A stretch of DNA of 64,000 bases from Pseudocercospora fijiensis CIRAD86 (taxonomy: Eukaryota; Ascomycota; Dothideomycetes; Mycosphaerellales; Mycosphaerellaceae), in contig NW_006921536.1 in assembly GCF_000340215.1 (NCBI RefSeq), positions 4,593,222 through 4,657,221 of the forward strand, read 5' to 3'. The notes beneath the pieces were generated by a model, which saw nothing but the letters and a program-made list of their open reading frames with translations, did no database searches and was not told where the DNA came from. Made by a program: the position numbers and the translations under genes. This document shows, one piece after another, positions 32,404 through 44,949 of this stretch (within the stretch, counting starts at the first letter, position 1; every line of letters starts with the position of its first letter).

Positions 32404-33689
32404 CACGCTTCCCTTCTAAAGGCCGCGCCCTCGTAGCCGGTCTTTGTTCTAGCCTTAACCTCTATTACTACTAACTTAGCAGGTCTAATAAGCCGCTTAG
32501 TCCGCGCTAAATCGAACGTATAACTACCGATTATATAACTATATCAAACTTTACCTTTAAACAATACAATGTACAACTCTAACTACGCTATCTCTATATA
32601 CAATAAACTATAAAGTAATATATATCTATAAGAATTAAGGGCTATCGACTAATTACAATACGAGCGCGTCTTCCCTACTATAATAGGTAGACGTACGAGG
32701 TATTATAGCACTGCCTCCGTTCTAAGTAATGTCGTACGAGTTCTTTGCGTCTACTCTAATAGACCTAGAAATGTCCGCTCCGAGGGTTTGTCCGTTCCGA
32801 GGGTTGTTCTTATTATTACGAGGGCTATTATTTACTATCGTAGTTTCGCTAGCCTAAATTAGTTAGGTTTAGTAGCCTTCAAGTGTTAACTAATTATATC
32901 TTTTTAAAAAACTCAGTTCTTCTAGTTTCTATAGGTAAAGGCTATTATAAGTATAGTAGTAGAGGTTCGCCTTGCTTAAAGGGTCGGAAAGATCGAGGAG
33001 TAACCTATTGTCCGCAAGATCGACCCTAGCTAGCTTAGCTCTATAGTTTTGCCCTTAGTTAGTCTATTAGTCGCTCAATCTTTTAACTTAGTCAAAGTTT
33101 TAACTTGGCCTTAAAGTTTTGATTAAACCTTTAATAGGCTTAAGGCTTTAATTAAAGTTTTAATTAAGGGTGCCTTAGGCTCGTAGTATAGGTAAGGTTG
33201 TATCTATAGGCGTAGCGACAACAGCAAGTAATATTAATAATAGCAGCGCTAGTCGTCTTAGCGCTAACTTTACCTTGCTTTCGATTTCTTTCTTCGACTA
33301 ATAATATACTCGGTAATACTATTACTAATATAGCTATGTCCTTCCTTTCTCAAATAGTAACACACTCTGCAACACCGTTACTAATATAGCCGCGCCGGCC
33401 GCGCCGTTACAAGCGCGACGCCGTCCTTGCCGACCGCCTAGGCCCCGAGGCCTCGATAGAATAAAGGAGTAAGAGGGGGACCTGTAGGGCGCGTTAGTAA
33501 AGAGGTAGATTCCTTAGAAGAGTATACGATTAATTAATTAACGCGTCGTAGTGCGCTTGTTAACACTCGGTACGCGTTTACTATAGTAGTATAGTCTTAT
33601 TGTCTCTTGTTACTAATAATTGCTTGCCTCTAATTAGTTAGCTAATAGCACCCCGGGGGTAGCATTAATCCTAGGCCTTAATAGTAACA

Positions 33690-36600
33690 TTATAAGCTTT
33701 TAGCCTTCTTCTTATTCTTTACGCTAGTCTAATACTTATCTAACAACTCGGTTATGTCCTTAAAGGAACCTTTAGCTTCCTATAAGTCCTATTCTAGTAA
33801 ATAGCCTTGCTATCTTAGTAGGTACTCCTTCTTGCCTTTCCTAGTCCGGTGCTACAAGATACGTTCTATAGACTACAGCTCTTCCCTATCCGCTAGTATG
33901 TCTTCGTGTTTAGTAGGTGCTTTATCCCCCTCGCGTAGGTAATATAGCTTAAGGAGGGATATATAGAAGGTATTATAGATAGTATAATAGGGAGGAAGCT
34001 ACAACTAATAGGCCTATGCGGAGGAGCCCTTAACTTCTCGAATGCGGAATAGGCTAATGTATCTTAGTGCGAGCTTGGGCCTTGTTTTGCCGTTAGGTAA
34101 TAGGTGCTTGCGGATGCGGAGGTTCTTAGTACTTAGCATAACTATATCGCCTTGTTTAAAGGTTATCGGCGTATAGTGCTTGTCGTAGTAGGTCTTTTAG
34201 TACTCTTAAGCCTTTGTTAACTTCTCGGCTATCTTAGTATAGATTTCTCGCATCTTCTAGACACGTTCTATTACCGCTAGTGTCTCTAGTACTTAACGCG
34301 CTTCTCTTTCCTTACGCTCGGCCTCGAGCGAGGTAAATAGATCTTATAGCAACGCGGCGTTTTGACCTATTATAGCTATATATAGTGAAACCTTAGTTAA
34401 TAAGTGTACACTATTGTTGTATACGAATTCTATAGGCTATAGGAGATTGACCCAATCCTTAGGATTCTCGTTAATGTAACTGCGCAGGTACTGCTATAGG
34501 GTGGCATTCTGCCTCTCTGTTTAACCGTTAGTCTATAGATAGAAGGCTATTAATAGCCGATGCTTTAGTCTTAGCTATAAGCATATTTCGCTCTAATAGT
34601 GCGATATAAATGTCGTGCCCCTATCGGAGACTATCCCCTTAGGGGTTCCCTAATAGGTGCAGAAGATATTAGTCTATAGCGCCTCTACTATATTAATAGC
34701 AGTCCAATCCTTGCGCGCCGGGATGTATCGAGCGCCTTTAGTAAATCGATCTACTACAACAAGGATAGCATTATACACATCCTTGCTACCCCTACGCTTA
34801 GTAGGAGGAAGGCCTATAATAAAGTCTATTGTAAGCTTAGTAAATAGTTTCCTAGGAATAGGAAGTAAAGACAACTCGCTAAATAGTAAGTACTTTGGTG
34901 CTTTAACTCGCTAGTATACTATATAGGTCTGCATATACTCCTTTATATGCCGCTTACTATTTAGCTAGTAGTATATACGCGATAGTAACTCGTGCGACCT
35001 CTCTGTACTATAGTAACTAGCGAGCTTACTATTATAGTGCCTCTTTAAAAGCTCTTGTCTAATCGATTGTTTAGCGGGGACATAATACCTGCCCTTAAAC
35101 TTTAAGTAACCTTTGTCGTCGATCGACTAATTATTATTACTCTTGCCGGATCGAGTTACCCGCCTACTTATAAGCTTATTAATGCGCTCGATAGCAAAGG
35201 CGTCCCTCTACTAAGTACGCAATAGCTTATCTATAAACGATTAACCATCCCCGTTTGCAAGGTCATTTAATAGTACCCGTACTATCGAACGAGGTACGCA
35301 TTATATACATCTAATAGTACTAGCAGCCGGAACTACTACAACCTCTTCTATAGTGCTATCGCTATAGATAGCAATATCTTTAATCGAGTTATTATAGCTC
35401 GAGCGATCTACGTCCTTCTTAACGTATACTAGAAGAACGACAACTCTGCTATAGTATTTGTTGCCGCCGCGGGGTCCGGAGGTCCGCTTATCCTACGTTT
35501 GCTTATTAATAATACGGGCTATAGCAATCTTATACTATAGGGTTAGAAACAAAGAATTGATATGTTAGGTCTCGCTATCGTAATTAGGTCGCCTCGATAG
35601 GCTATTAGCAGGGTTGCTTACGCCTAGCCGATATAATATATTAAAATCAAATCCGGCGAGGTAGATAGCCTATCTAGCCTGTCGACCTATAACCCTAGTA
35701 ACCTTAGTAATGCTACGGAGGTTGTTATGGTCTGTATAGACCTAAATAGTGTGCTATGCACTATCGAGATAGTGCCTCTAATACTTAAAGGCCTCGATAA
35801 TAGCTAGGAGCTCTTACTCGTAGGTCTCGTAGCGACGCTCTATATCGATTATCTTTCGTAAAAAGAAGGCAATCGGGTACTAGTAATGGTCCTTATCTAA
35901 TTGCTATAATATAATAGCCGATATAGCGAACTGTAAAGCGTTAGTCTCAATACGGATCTGCTTGCTTAGTACAAAATAGTGCAGCAAGGGGACATTAGTA
36001 AAGCGTTGCTTTAGGCCGTTAAAAGCGGCTTGCGCCCTATTAGTCTATTTGAACTCCCTAGTTAGGTTAGCCTTAGTTTTAGTAAGCTCAGTTAGGGGCA
36101 TTACATACCGTAAATAGCCCTTAATAAAGCGGCGGTAGAAATTAGCGAAGCCGAGGAACGATTGAAGTTCCTTAATAGACGTAGGAACAGGCTATTTAGT
36201 AATGGTTTTAATCCGATTAGGATTAGCCTTAACACCCTTAGTTGAAATAAGGAAGCCAAGGAACGATACCTCTTTAGTAGCGAAGGTGCATTTAGAAGGT
36301 TTGCAATATAGTCTATAGGCTCGTAGGCGGTCGAGGACCTTACGTACTACGGCCTAGTGTTCTGCAATATTAGGTAAATGTGTGTAAACTAGGATGTTAT
36401 CTAGGTAAACTATACAGAGATAGTCTAATAGGCCCGAAAGGGCCCGATTAATATAGGACTAGAATGTAGCAGGGGCATTAGCTAGCCTAAATAGCATAAC
36501 TAAGTACTCGAAATAGCTATAACGAGTGCGAAAGGCTATCTTCTATTTATCGCCCTTATAGATACAGATACGATAGTACGCATCCTTAATGTCTAGTATA

Positions 36601-38970
36601 GTATAGAAGTAGGCGCTAGAAAGGCGATCGAGGGTCTCGTTAATAAGCGGAAGTAGATAGCGGTCTTTAATAGTAACAGCATTAAGCCCTCGGTAATTAA
36701 TATATAAACGCAGGCCGCTATCCTTCTTTAGTACGAACAGGATAGGTATACTAGTAGGGCTGTTGCTATATCGAATTCGACTATTAGCTAGGTTTTCCTC
36801 TAGGTACTTACGTAGTATAGCAAGCTCTCGTTTACTAAGGTTGTAGAGGGGGCTAAAAGGAACCTCTATACCCTCTATAATGTTAATCTTATAGTCTGTC
36901 TCTTTAAATATAGGCAATGTCGATACTAAGTGGTATTTGAATACATTAATGTAGGTCTCTCGGATAGGCTCTAGTATACGAGCAAGCTAATTAGGATTAT
37001 TAGGGGGCACAGGTTCATCGTTATTACTACCGAGCAGGTCGGCAGTCGGATCGGCTAAGGCGGAGGCTAGTGTTAGGTTGCTAATAAATAGGACCCTAAT
37101 ATCGTTAGGGCACTCGCTAACATTAATATGTTTAATGTCCTCTTTCCTAGCGATTCTAAATCGCTACTTCTAGAGGCCTAGGTCTATAGCTACAGCGTAG
37201 TACTTAAGAATAGGGTTGCTAATAACAATATCGGATAGGAGGCTGTCTATATCTACTGCGTAGGCAGTGAAGTCTAATAAGCGCTCATTTCCGAGGTCGT
37301 CCTTTAGTGCTATAGGAATATAGTAGGCCCTATAGGTTAAGTACCGAGCGTCATTAAACTAAGCAAGGGTTGGTAGGTTAGTCTTCGGCAGTTATCGAAG
37401 GTCTAATTGCTTGGCTAGGCGATAGCTAATAAGGGCACTAACTGAATTTCCTAGATCTAGTATAACCTTAGTTTAATAGGTAGTACCCTTCGTGTCCTAT
37501 ATAAGGTAGGAGCGTATTATAGCTAGTACAATGTCGATAGTCTTACGCCGTATAAGGCTAATAGTTAGTGCGGCGCTTACTCTTTTTTCGACTAATTAAA
37601 AGAGCCGACTAGGGTAGCATTAGCGGCTAAAAGGTATTTCCTATACTTAGCGGAAGCACGGTCAATTCGGGCCTAGTCCTTAGGTTTGTCGCATTGGCCT
37701 AGTAGATAGCTAGTGCTATTACAATTGAAGCACTTTAATCCGGTCGGGAGATTGTTGCCGTAGCTATTATTGCTGCTATTATTAGTCGAGCGGTTAGTAT
37801 TATAGGGATACGAGCCCCTTCTACGGCCCCTATCGCGGCCTCCTCTATATAGCCGGCGGCTACGGCCTCTTCTACGATCGTTACTGTTCCTATTGTTAGC
37901 ATTGTTGTCCTAGTAGGAACCTTAGTTTCCTCCGCGGCTACGGTTGCTACGGTTAGTACTAGCTAGCCGGATCCTCGATTCTAGTCGTTATTAGAGCTAA
38001 ATAGCCCGTTCGGCTGTTTCTACTTCGACTATAAATTAAATGCGTATTAGATTAGCTTGTTCGAATATACGGCGACGGTCCAATTCGAGGATAAGCTCCT
38101 ATCTAAGTTTTAGGCGTATCTCGGAGATCTATATAGAATTAGTCTTAGGCGGAAGGTCGTCTTTAAGGGTTTTTAAATAGGCCTCGAATAAGCGGGCCGA
38201 TTAATTAGTCTTTTGCTTAGCTCGAAGGTACTAATCCTAAGCATGTTGTTGCCTTAGTATAGGGTTTCTAAGGGTGTCTAGCATAATAGTTTTGTAGGTC
38301 TGCTACTAAATAGCGGTCTAATCGTTAAGGGAGTTAAAATGGTTATCCTATGTACGCTTTAGGTCGCTATTAATATACTACATAGCGTGTACGACTAAGG
38401 AATAGTCGTCTAGCAGCGCTCTTAGTGCGTTGCGCTAGTTAAGTTTATAGTTACGAATGTAGTCGTTGTACTGCTTTCGACTAGAGCTATTAAATACGGT
38501 ACAGTCCTTGAGTTTAGCATCCTTCTTTTAGATAGGTAGTAAAGAAGGTCCTGCTATTAGCTTAGCAGTGGTTGTTAGAGATTCCTAGAGGCGGCGAATC
38601 TCGAGAAGATTATCCTTTAGCTGTTGTTCTTAACGCAAGGCAGTAAGCCTGCTTTAGGTAGCTTCTTAAAGTCTCGCTACTAGTTAGGGACTAAAGGCTA
38701 GCTAGCTATATCGACGGTTAACAATATTATTAAGAATGTCGTCGATAGGCAATTCTAGGTCGTTACCTAGAATTGTAGGTTCTTCTTTAGCAGGTCCTAT
38801 AATAGGCTCTTCGGTAGGAGGCACTTTAGTAGGTACTTTAGCGGGAACTGTGCTACTAGCGTTGTTATTGCTAGCGCTGCTAGCGGTAGCACGGTTGTTA
38901 TTTCGTAATAAACCGGCTATTGTAAGGGGCGATACTAATAATATATTATTAGCCCCTAAGATACGGATAT
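33690..38970 (-). pseudogene. Decayed gag-pol of element A
   Basis: Minus strand. Gag is near 38970-37700, with Asn/Arg/Gly-rich sequence and a zinc-knuckle remnant. The RT piece at 36917-36543 ([51 protein letters not shown]) is still open. The integrase piece at 34874-34674 (IDFIIGLPPTKRRG, VVDRFTKGARYIPARKDW) is open. Chromodomain remains lie at about 33900-33690. Other stretches are closed by TAG/TAA. The fixed order matches B. Confidence 0.88.
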
Positions 38971-39192
38971 AGCGGAATTAGTAGGTATCGGCTTAGTATA
39001 CTTAACTTAGTGTAATAGGCCGTGTAGAAGGCCTTGCTTGATAATTGGTACGGTTGTTTCGATAGAATAGTACGTGTAGGTCCCGTTCTTCGGGCGCAAT
39101 ATAGTTAGATTAGTCTTGTTCGTAGCTATACCGCTAAAAGCTTGAAATAAGGACTATCTAGCTACTACCCTTAAAGGGTAGATCGAATACTA

Positions 39193-39389
39193 TATAAGAA
39201 GGGTATGTTAGTAGGTAGATAGGGTAGTAGTAGGTACGAGTAGTATTCGATAAGGAGCTAGAAGGAGAGGGAGGAAGGTAGGCAAGTTGGCCTACTGCTA
39301 AGCGCTAAGCCCTGCCTAAGGCATCGAGACCCTAGCTTTACTCGAGCCCGGTTACATACCAATTACGTATAACCTCTTTAGTCCTAACA
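39193..39389 (-). repeat. 5' LTR of element A
   Basis: 197 bp, matching 32207-32403. The inner terminus reads TATA where the other LTR has TGTG on the plus strand, a RIP-type change. Confidence 0.9.
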
Positions 39390-40590
39390 AAGAGGGGGCG
39401 TTAAAGAAGGGTCTTATAGGGGCGCTAGTAAAGAGGTAGCGTTAACACTTAGTACGCATTTACTATAGTAGTATAGTCTTATTGTCCCTTGCTAACAATT
39501 GTCTTACCTCTAATTAGTTAGCTAATAGCACCCTAGGGGTAGCATTGTTCCTAGCCTTAGTAACATTACGAGCTTTTAGCCTTCTTCTTATTCTTTACGC
39601 TAGTCTAATACTTATCTAACAACTTAGTTATGTCTTTAAAAGAGGCTTTAGCTTCCTACGAGTCCTATTTAGGTAAATAGCCTTGCTATCTTAGGAGGTA
39701 CTCCTTCTTGCCTTGTCTAATCCGATGCTTTAGGATACGTTCTATAGACTATAGCTTTTCGCTATTAGCTAGTATATCCTCGGATTTAGTAGGTACTTCA
39801 TCCCCTTCGCGTAGGTAGTACGGCTTAAGGAGGGATATATAGAAGGTGTTATAGATAGTGTAATAAGGTAGAAGCTACAACTAATAGGCCTGTATGCCCT
39901 TAGTCTCTCGGATACGGAATAGGCTAATATATCTTAGTGCGAGCTTAGGCCTTGTTTTGCTATTAGGTAATAGGTGTTTGCGGATACGGAGGTTCTTAGT
40001 GCTTAGTATAACTAGGTCGCCTTGCTTAAAGGTTATTAGCGTATAGTGTTTGTTATAATAGGTCTTCTAATAGGCCTAGGCCTTCGCTAGTTTATTAGCT
40101 ATCTTAGCGTAAATTTCTCGCATCCTTTAAACCCTCTTAATAGCCGCTAGTGTCTTAGGTATTAGTACTTAATACTCTTCCCTTTCCTTACGCTCGGCCT
40201 CGAGCGATAAGGGGTCTTGTAGTATAGTAGCGTTCTAGCCTATTATAGCGAAATAAGGTAACACCTTAGTAGATAAGTAGATACTATTGTTATATACGAA
40301 TTCTATAGGCTATAGGAGATTGACCTAATCCTTAGGGTTCTCGTTAATATAACTACGTAGGTACTGCTATAGGGTAGCATTCTGTCTCTCTGTTTAACCG
40401 TTAGTCTATAGATAGAAGGCTATTAATAGCCGATGCTTCAGTCTTAGCTGTAGGCATATTTCGCTCTAATAGTGCGATATAAATATCGAGCCCCTATCGG
40501 AGACTATCCCCTTAGGGGTTCCCTAATAGGTATAGAAGATGTTAGTCTATAGCGCCTCTACTATATTAATAGCCGTCCAATCCTTACGCG
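39390..40590 (-). mobile_element. Gypsy element C, remaining part, truncated in integrase
   Basis: Continues element C from 32206. It holds the decayed chromodomain and integrase C-terminus, parallel to 33480-34710 of A. Similarity ends abruptly after GCGCCGG near 40590, inside integrase, so the 5' two-thirds of C is gone. Confidence 0.8.
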
Positions 40591-41058
40591 CCGGTAAAGG
40601 ACGGAAACTAATACTACTACTACTACTTATAGCAATAGTATAGGCTACCGAGGGTAACATAACCTATAGCAATATAGGTAGCTATATTTAGCAAGATAGG
40701 ATAACGAGACTGTCGCTTAGGCTAATAACTAGAGCCCTACAATATAGGCATTATAGAAGTGTGACATAAACAATATGCTATACGAGGTTAATAATCTGTC
40801 TACTCTATAGAAGGAGGCCTCTTATATAGGCTTAAAACTAGCCTATAGGTATAGGGCCGGTTACTAGCTAATATCCCTCCCTTTCTTCGTATCTAACTAG
40901 ATACGCTTTATATTACGCGCTTAAAACAAACATGTATGCATCCTTAGCGCTCTTAGCTAAGGCTATTTTTAGAACTCCGTAATAATACCCCCGGGGTAGT
41001 ATTTATCCTAGATACTATAATTATATAAAAACAACTTCCTAAGCAACACTATATAGAC
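40591..41058. other. Decayed non-coding sequence with a CCCCCGGGG palindromic box
   Basis: RIP-mutated, no frame recognised. A palindromic box (40981-41003) lies about 55 bp beyond the stop of the minus-strand frame that follows. Similar boxes sit at the pol 3' ends of A, B and C. Confidence 0.4.
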
Positions 41059-43800
41059 TTACTGTTGCTTTAACGCGCCGTAATCCTTACTAGCAATAAC
41101 CTTATCTGCTAGTCGGCTCTCGAAATCTCCTCCGCATACGTTAAAGCTATTAGCACCGAAGTACTATCCCTTATAGAGAGCTTAATTAACGAGGAGGTTA
41201 GTAGCCTTTTCCGTCGTAGCATTCTCCTTATCGTATAGATATTCCTTAAGTCCTTCGTTATTAAGCTAGAGGATCTGTTTAACTTCGTTCTAAACAACGT
41301 AACTTAACTAAGGAATCCTACTAACTAGGGCGTCGGAGATATAGCCGAGGCCTTCGACTAAGATAGCTATAGGGAAAGCGAATAGTACGAAGGAGTTAGA
41401 GGCTAGGAGGGCGGTTAGATTGCGGTACGCTTTAGCAACCTAAGAGACTATTAAGTTCTCGTAGCCCTTAACCTTAGTGCCGTTAATAACGCGAGAGTAG
41501 CCTAGGTTAATTAATATACGGTTACTCTTAGTCTTTAGATTACTATATAGCAGGTATAGTATCTAAATAGAGACCTCGCACTCCTTTAGAGGATTAAGGA
41601 TCTACTCCGCTTTACGTCCCTTACTATTAGGCTAACTATCGAATATATAGTCGAGGTCGTCGTCGGTAAGGTACTTATTAGTAAGCTTGCCGATCTTGCT
41701 TAGTAGGACTAGGCTACGAGCCTTAAGCTTCTTAACCTAGTTCGTAAAGACCTCGGGTTAATATATACCTTCGATAATAGTAGAGTAGCTAGTCTTATCC
41801 TTAGATATAAGGCAGACCTTAATACGTAGGTAACTAGTACCCTCGCTAGCTACGAGCTTAACTATATCTTGTCCGAGACGAGTAGACTCCTTAGAAGGAT
41901 AGTTTTTATAAGTACCGCTAACCTTAAAGAACTTAGTAGGCTTAGGGACGGAGATAAGCTCGTATATATAATTAGGTCGAAGGGCGATAGCTAAGAGCTA
42001 TAGGGTAGGGTACTAGCGGACGATTTAGTTGCTTACACTATAAGTTTAAAGAGTATTACGGCCTTCTTACTTAGACTTAGGCATTGTATATATATACTAA
42101 AGGTATATTTCAAACTCCTCCTATATTAGATCGATAAGGAAAGGAAGATATACTCTACGAGGCTCTTATAACTAACTAAAGACTTAAGGGAAGATAGCAT
42201 TTCTAGTCTAGCGAAAGCGGTCGAAGGAGGTGCCTTAGCTAAGGATGCCGGTAACGAACTTGCTCTAGCGATCCGTTAGCGTAAGGGCGCGAGTAATAGT
42301 ACTAGTAGGGTTAAACGCGTAGAGTCCTAGAGATGTCGGGGCGGCAATAGGGCGTCTAGGAAACTAGTTAGTATAGGCCTAATTAGCCTTAAAGGTAGCG
42401 AAGGCATCTTAATTAGCGACATTACGTCTAATCTTTAATAGGCGGCTAATAAGGACACTCGTCTTAGCACTAGTATAGAGACTATACGCCTTAGCGGCCT
42501 TCTTAATATAGCTAGCATATATAGTAAACGGATCTTCGCCTAGCTTACTAAGGTCGTCGTACTACTAATAGATAGATAGGGCGACAGATGCTTTGCCTAT
42601 ATCGGCCTTATAAACTATATCGATCTCGGTAATAAGATATACGACAGAGTTACCCTTATAGGAACTATAGATATTCTTAGTTAATAGCATCGGCGAGAGG
42701 CCTCTATACCTACGCTTACTAAAGGAACCTTCGGAGGAAATACTATCTTCTAGTAGCGTATCTAGTATATTAACATCCGAGTTACTATAGTTAGTACTAG
42801 AAGGTATAGTAGACTTCTTAGCGGCCTTCTAGAATGCCTAGCGAGCCTACAACGCCTTCTAACGCGCTACTTCTACCTTAGCGCGCTTATTTTAAACTTC
42901 TTAAGGGACCTTATAGTTACGGGTCGAGCGGCGATCTTATACCTGTATCTCTATAGCGAGCGCTAGACTAGCAGCCGTATCGGCTTCCGTCTTAAGGCGA
43001 AGGACCTTACGTTCGAGAACATCTACGATAGGAGCCTCTTAACCCTTAATAATAAAACCTATACTATTAATATAATAGCTCTTCTCTTTTAGTAGATCTT
43101 TAGTAGACTAGGCGTTAAGATCTACCTCGGTAATAGCGTCCTTATGCCGCTTCTAGTAGGCTATCGTAAAGTCGTTAAGTGCGAAGGTTAAGTTAACTAA
43201 TTGCTTACCGTACTTCTTACTAGTAGTAGAGACTCGATAGATTATAGTATAGGAAAGGTGCTTTACGCCCTCGCGACGGACTAGATACTTATTAACGAAC
43301 GACGTAACCTACTTAGTACGCTCTTATCTATCGTAGGCGAAGTTAATAAGGCTCTTTAAGAGACTACTCGGACCTCCCTACTACTCGAAGGCTTAATTGA
43401 GGTTCGTAAAGCGTATACGAATTATAGTGCCCGCTATCTCGAGACTATAGACGATAGGAAAGGCTTAATAAAGCTCTATATCCTAAAGAACGTCTCGCTT
43501 AAAGATGCGCTTACTAATGTCCTAGTACAAGTTGTTTATACCGTACGATACTAAGATAGTAGCCTTCTTAATGTTTCGATCGATAACGCGTAGTAAGGTA
43601 CGAGCGGTCTTAATCTTCTTTTAGGGGTCGTCGATAGCGGTAACGATCTAGAAACAGTGCTCGAGGCTAGTTGCGGCGACTAAGGCGCTATCGGAGGGGG
43701 CTTCGATCGGGACTAGTACGCCTAGGCTTAGGGCTAGTAGGTTGCTACTACTACTAGCGCCTAGCGGATTTAGAGTACTAGAAGATATCTTAGTCGACCG
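41059..43800 (-). pseudogene. Unidentified RIP-decayed ORF, about 910 codons
   Basis: One minus-strand frame runs from about 43800 to TAA at 41059-41061, with TAG/TAA of RIP type as essentially the only interruptions. The N-terminal part is Ser/Leu-rich, then AIDDPxKKIKTARTLLRVIDRN. A basic helical middle follows (PQEVQNKRAKVEVARQKALQ type, Q from TAG). The C-terminal domain contains VFTNQVKKLKARSLVLLSKIGKL, DYIFDS, GYSRVINGTKVKGYENL and VCGGDFESRLADKVIASKD. I recognise no family. It is in the element that element B entered, together with a pol remnant on the same strand at 52101-52705. Confidence 0.55.
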
Positions 43801-44505
43801 GAGCGGAAAGGAGTTAGTAACGAGTTTGCAAAAACGTTCGTAGCTTGTTAATAATAATTAAAGGTTTTAAATAGAAGAAGAGGGAGGGGGTAAGCGGTAG
43901 TAAGTTAGTTAGTATTTAGGTAGAAGAAAGAGCTTAGAAAGCTCGCCTTAAATAGGGTACAAAAGTAGCGTAGTCCGTATATTCCGGTAAAGCAAACGGA
44001 TAACAAGAATAACGACTATATATAGACCCTAAAAAGTAAAGCTATATACGAGACTCCTTTATTAGTAGGGCAGGCTAAAGTTTAACAATCGATCTAGCTA
44101 ATTGCTAGTAGCGACTACGCGCCTTTATTAACCTCTAGCTTTCGTAGATTCTCGCGCACTCGAAATGTAACTAGTTAGTTCGAGCACCTAGTAGTAATCT
44201 ATAGTAGTAAGGCTAGCGGGACTAATAACACCCCTAGGGTAGTATTAGCTTTTCTCTAGAGATGCTCGGTAACTAGGAGCAAATCGCCTAGGCCTAGCGT
44301 AGCTTATATTAGCCTATAGCACTATCGTTATAGATGTAGCATTACCTTTTATAGCAGTAGGCATATAAACGTAGCCTATACGTTCTTCTTTCTTCTAGAT
44401 ACTAAGCTTAGCGGCCTAAGGTCCCTATTCTTAGAGGCTATAGGCCTAGGTTGCTATGTCTATCTAAGAGCTAGGAAGGGGGAGGGATCCTCCCTTTCTT
44501 AGTAT
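43801..44505. other. Decayed non-coding flank of element B
   Basis: RIP-mutated. Contains a palindromic CCCCTAGGG box at 44221-44248 and a GGGAGGGATCCTCCCTTTC palindrome at about 44481-44499. Ends at the CCTAC target site of B. Confidence 0.4.
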
Positions 44506-44510
44506 CCTAC

Positions 44511-44707
44511 TGTTAGGACTAAAGAGGTTATACGTAATTGGTATGTAACCGGGCTCGAGTGAAGCTAGGGTCTCGATGCCTTAGGCAGGGCTTAGCGCTT
44601 AGTAGTAGGCTAACTTGCCTGCCTTCCTCCCTCTCCTTCTAGCTCCTTATCGAATACTACTCGTATCTACTACCACCCTATCTACCTACTAACATACCCT
44701 TCTTATA
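44511..44707 (+). repeat. 5' LTR of element B
   Basis: 197 bp, starts TGTTAGGACTAAAGAGG and ends CTTCTTATA (TACA before RIP). Confidence 0.9.
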
Positions 44708-44949
44708 TAGTATTCGATCTACCCTTTAAGGGCAGTAGCTAGATAGTCCTTATTTTAAGCTTTTAGCGGTATAGCTACGAACAAGACTAATCTAACTATA
44801 TTGCGCCCTAAGAACGGGACCTACACGTACTATTCTATCGAAACAACCGTACCAATTATCAAGCAAGGCCTTCTATACGGCCTATTATACTAAGTTAATC
44901 GCACTAGACTAATACCTACTAATTCCGCTATATCCGCATCTTAGGGGCT

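Larger units (their letters stand above)
32207..39389 (-). mobile_element. Complete Ty3/gypsy element A (7.2 kb), RIP-mutated, nested in element C
   Basis: Two 197-bp LTRs (32207-32403 and 39193-39389) and a perfect 5-bp target duplication AAGAG (32202-32206 and 39390-39394) define it. Reading on the minus strand gives LTR-gag-PR-RT-RH-IN-chromodomain-3' region-LTR. It lies within a same-family copy, just inside that copy's 3' LTR region. Confidence 0.92.

Noticed and set aside
38736..38972. Plus-strand open frame as a gene (also the minus frame at 44928-45188)
   Set aside because: They are antisense shadows of the gag start of elements A and B, and appear at the same place in both.
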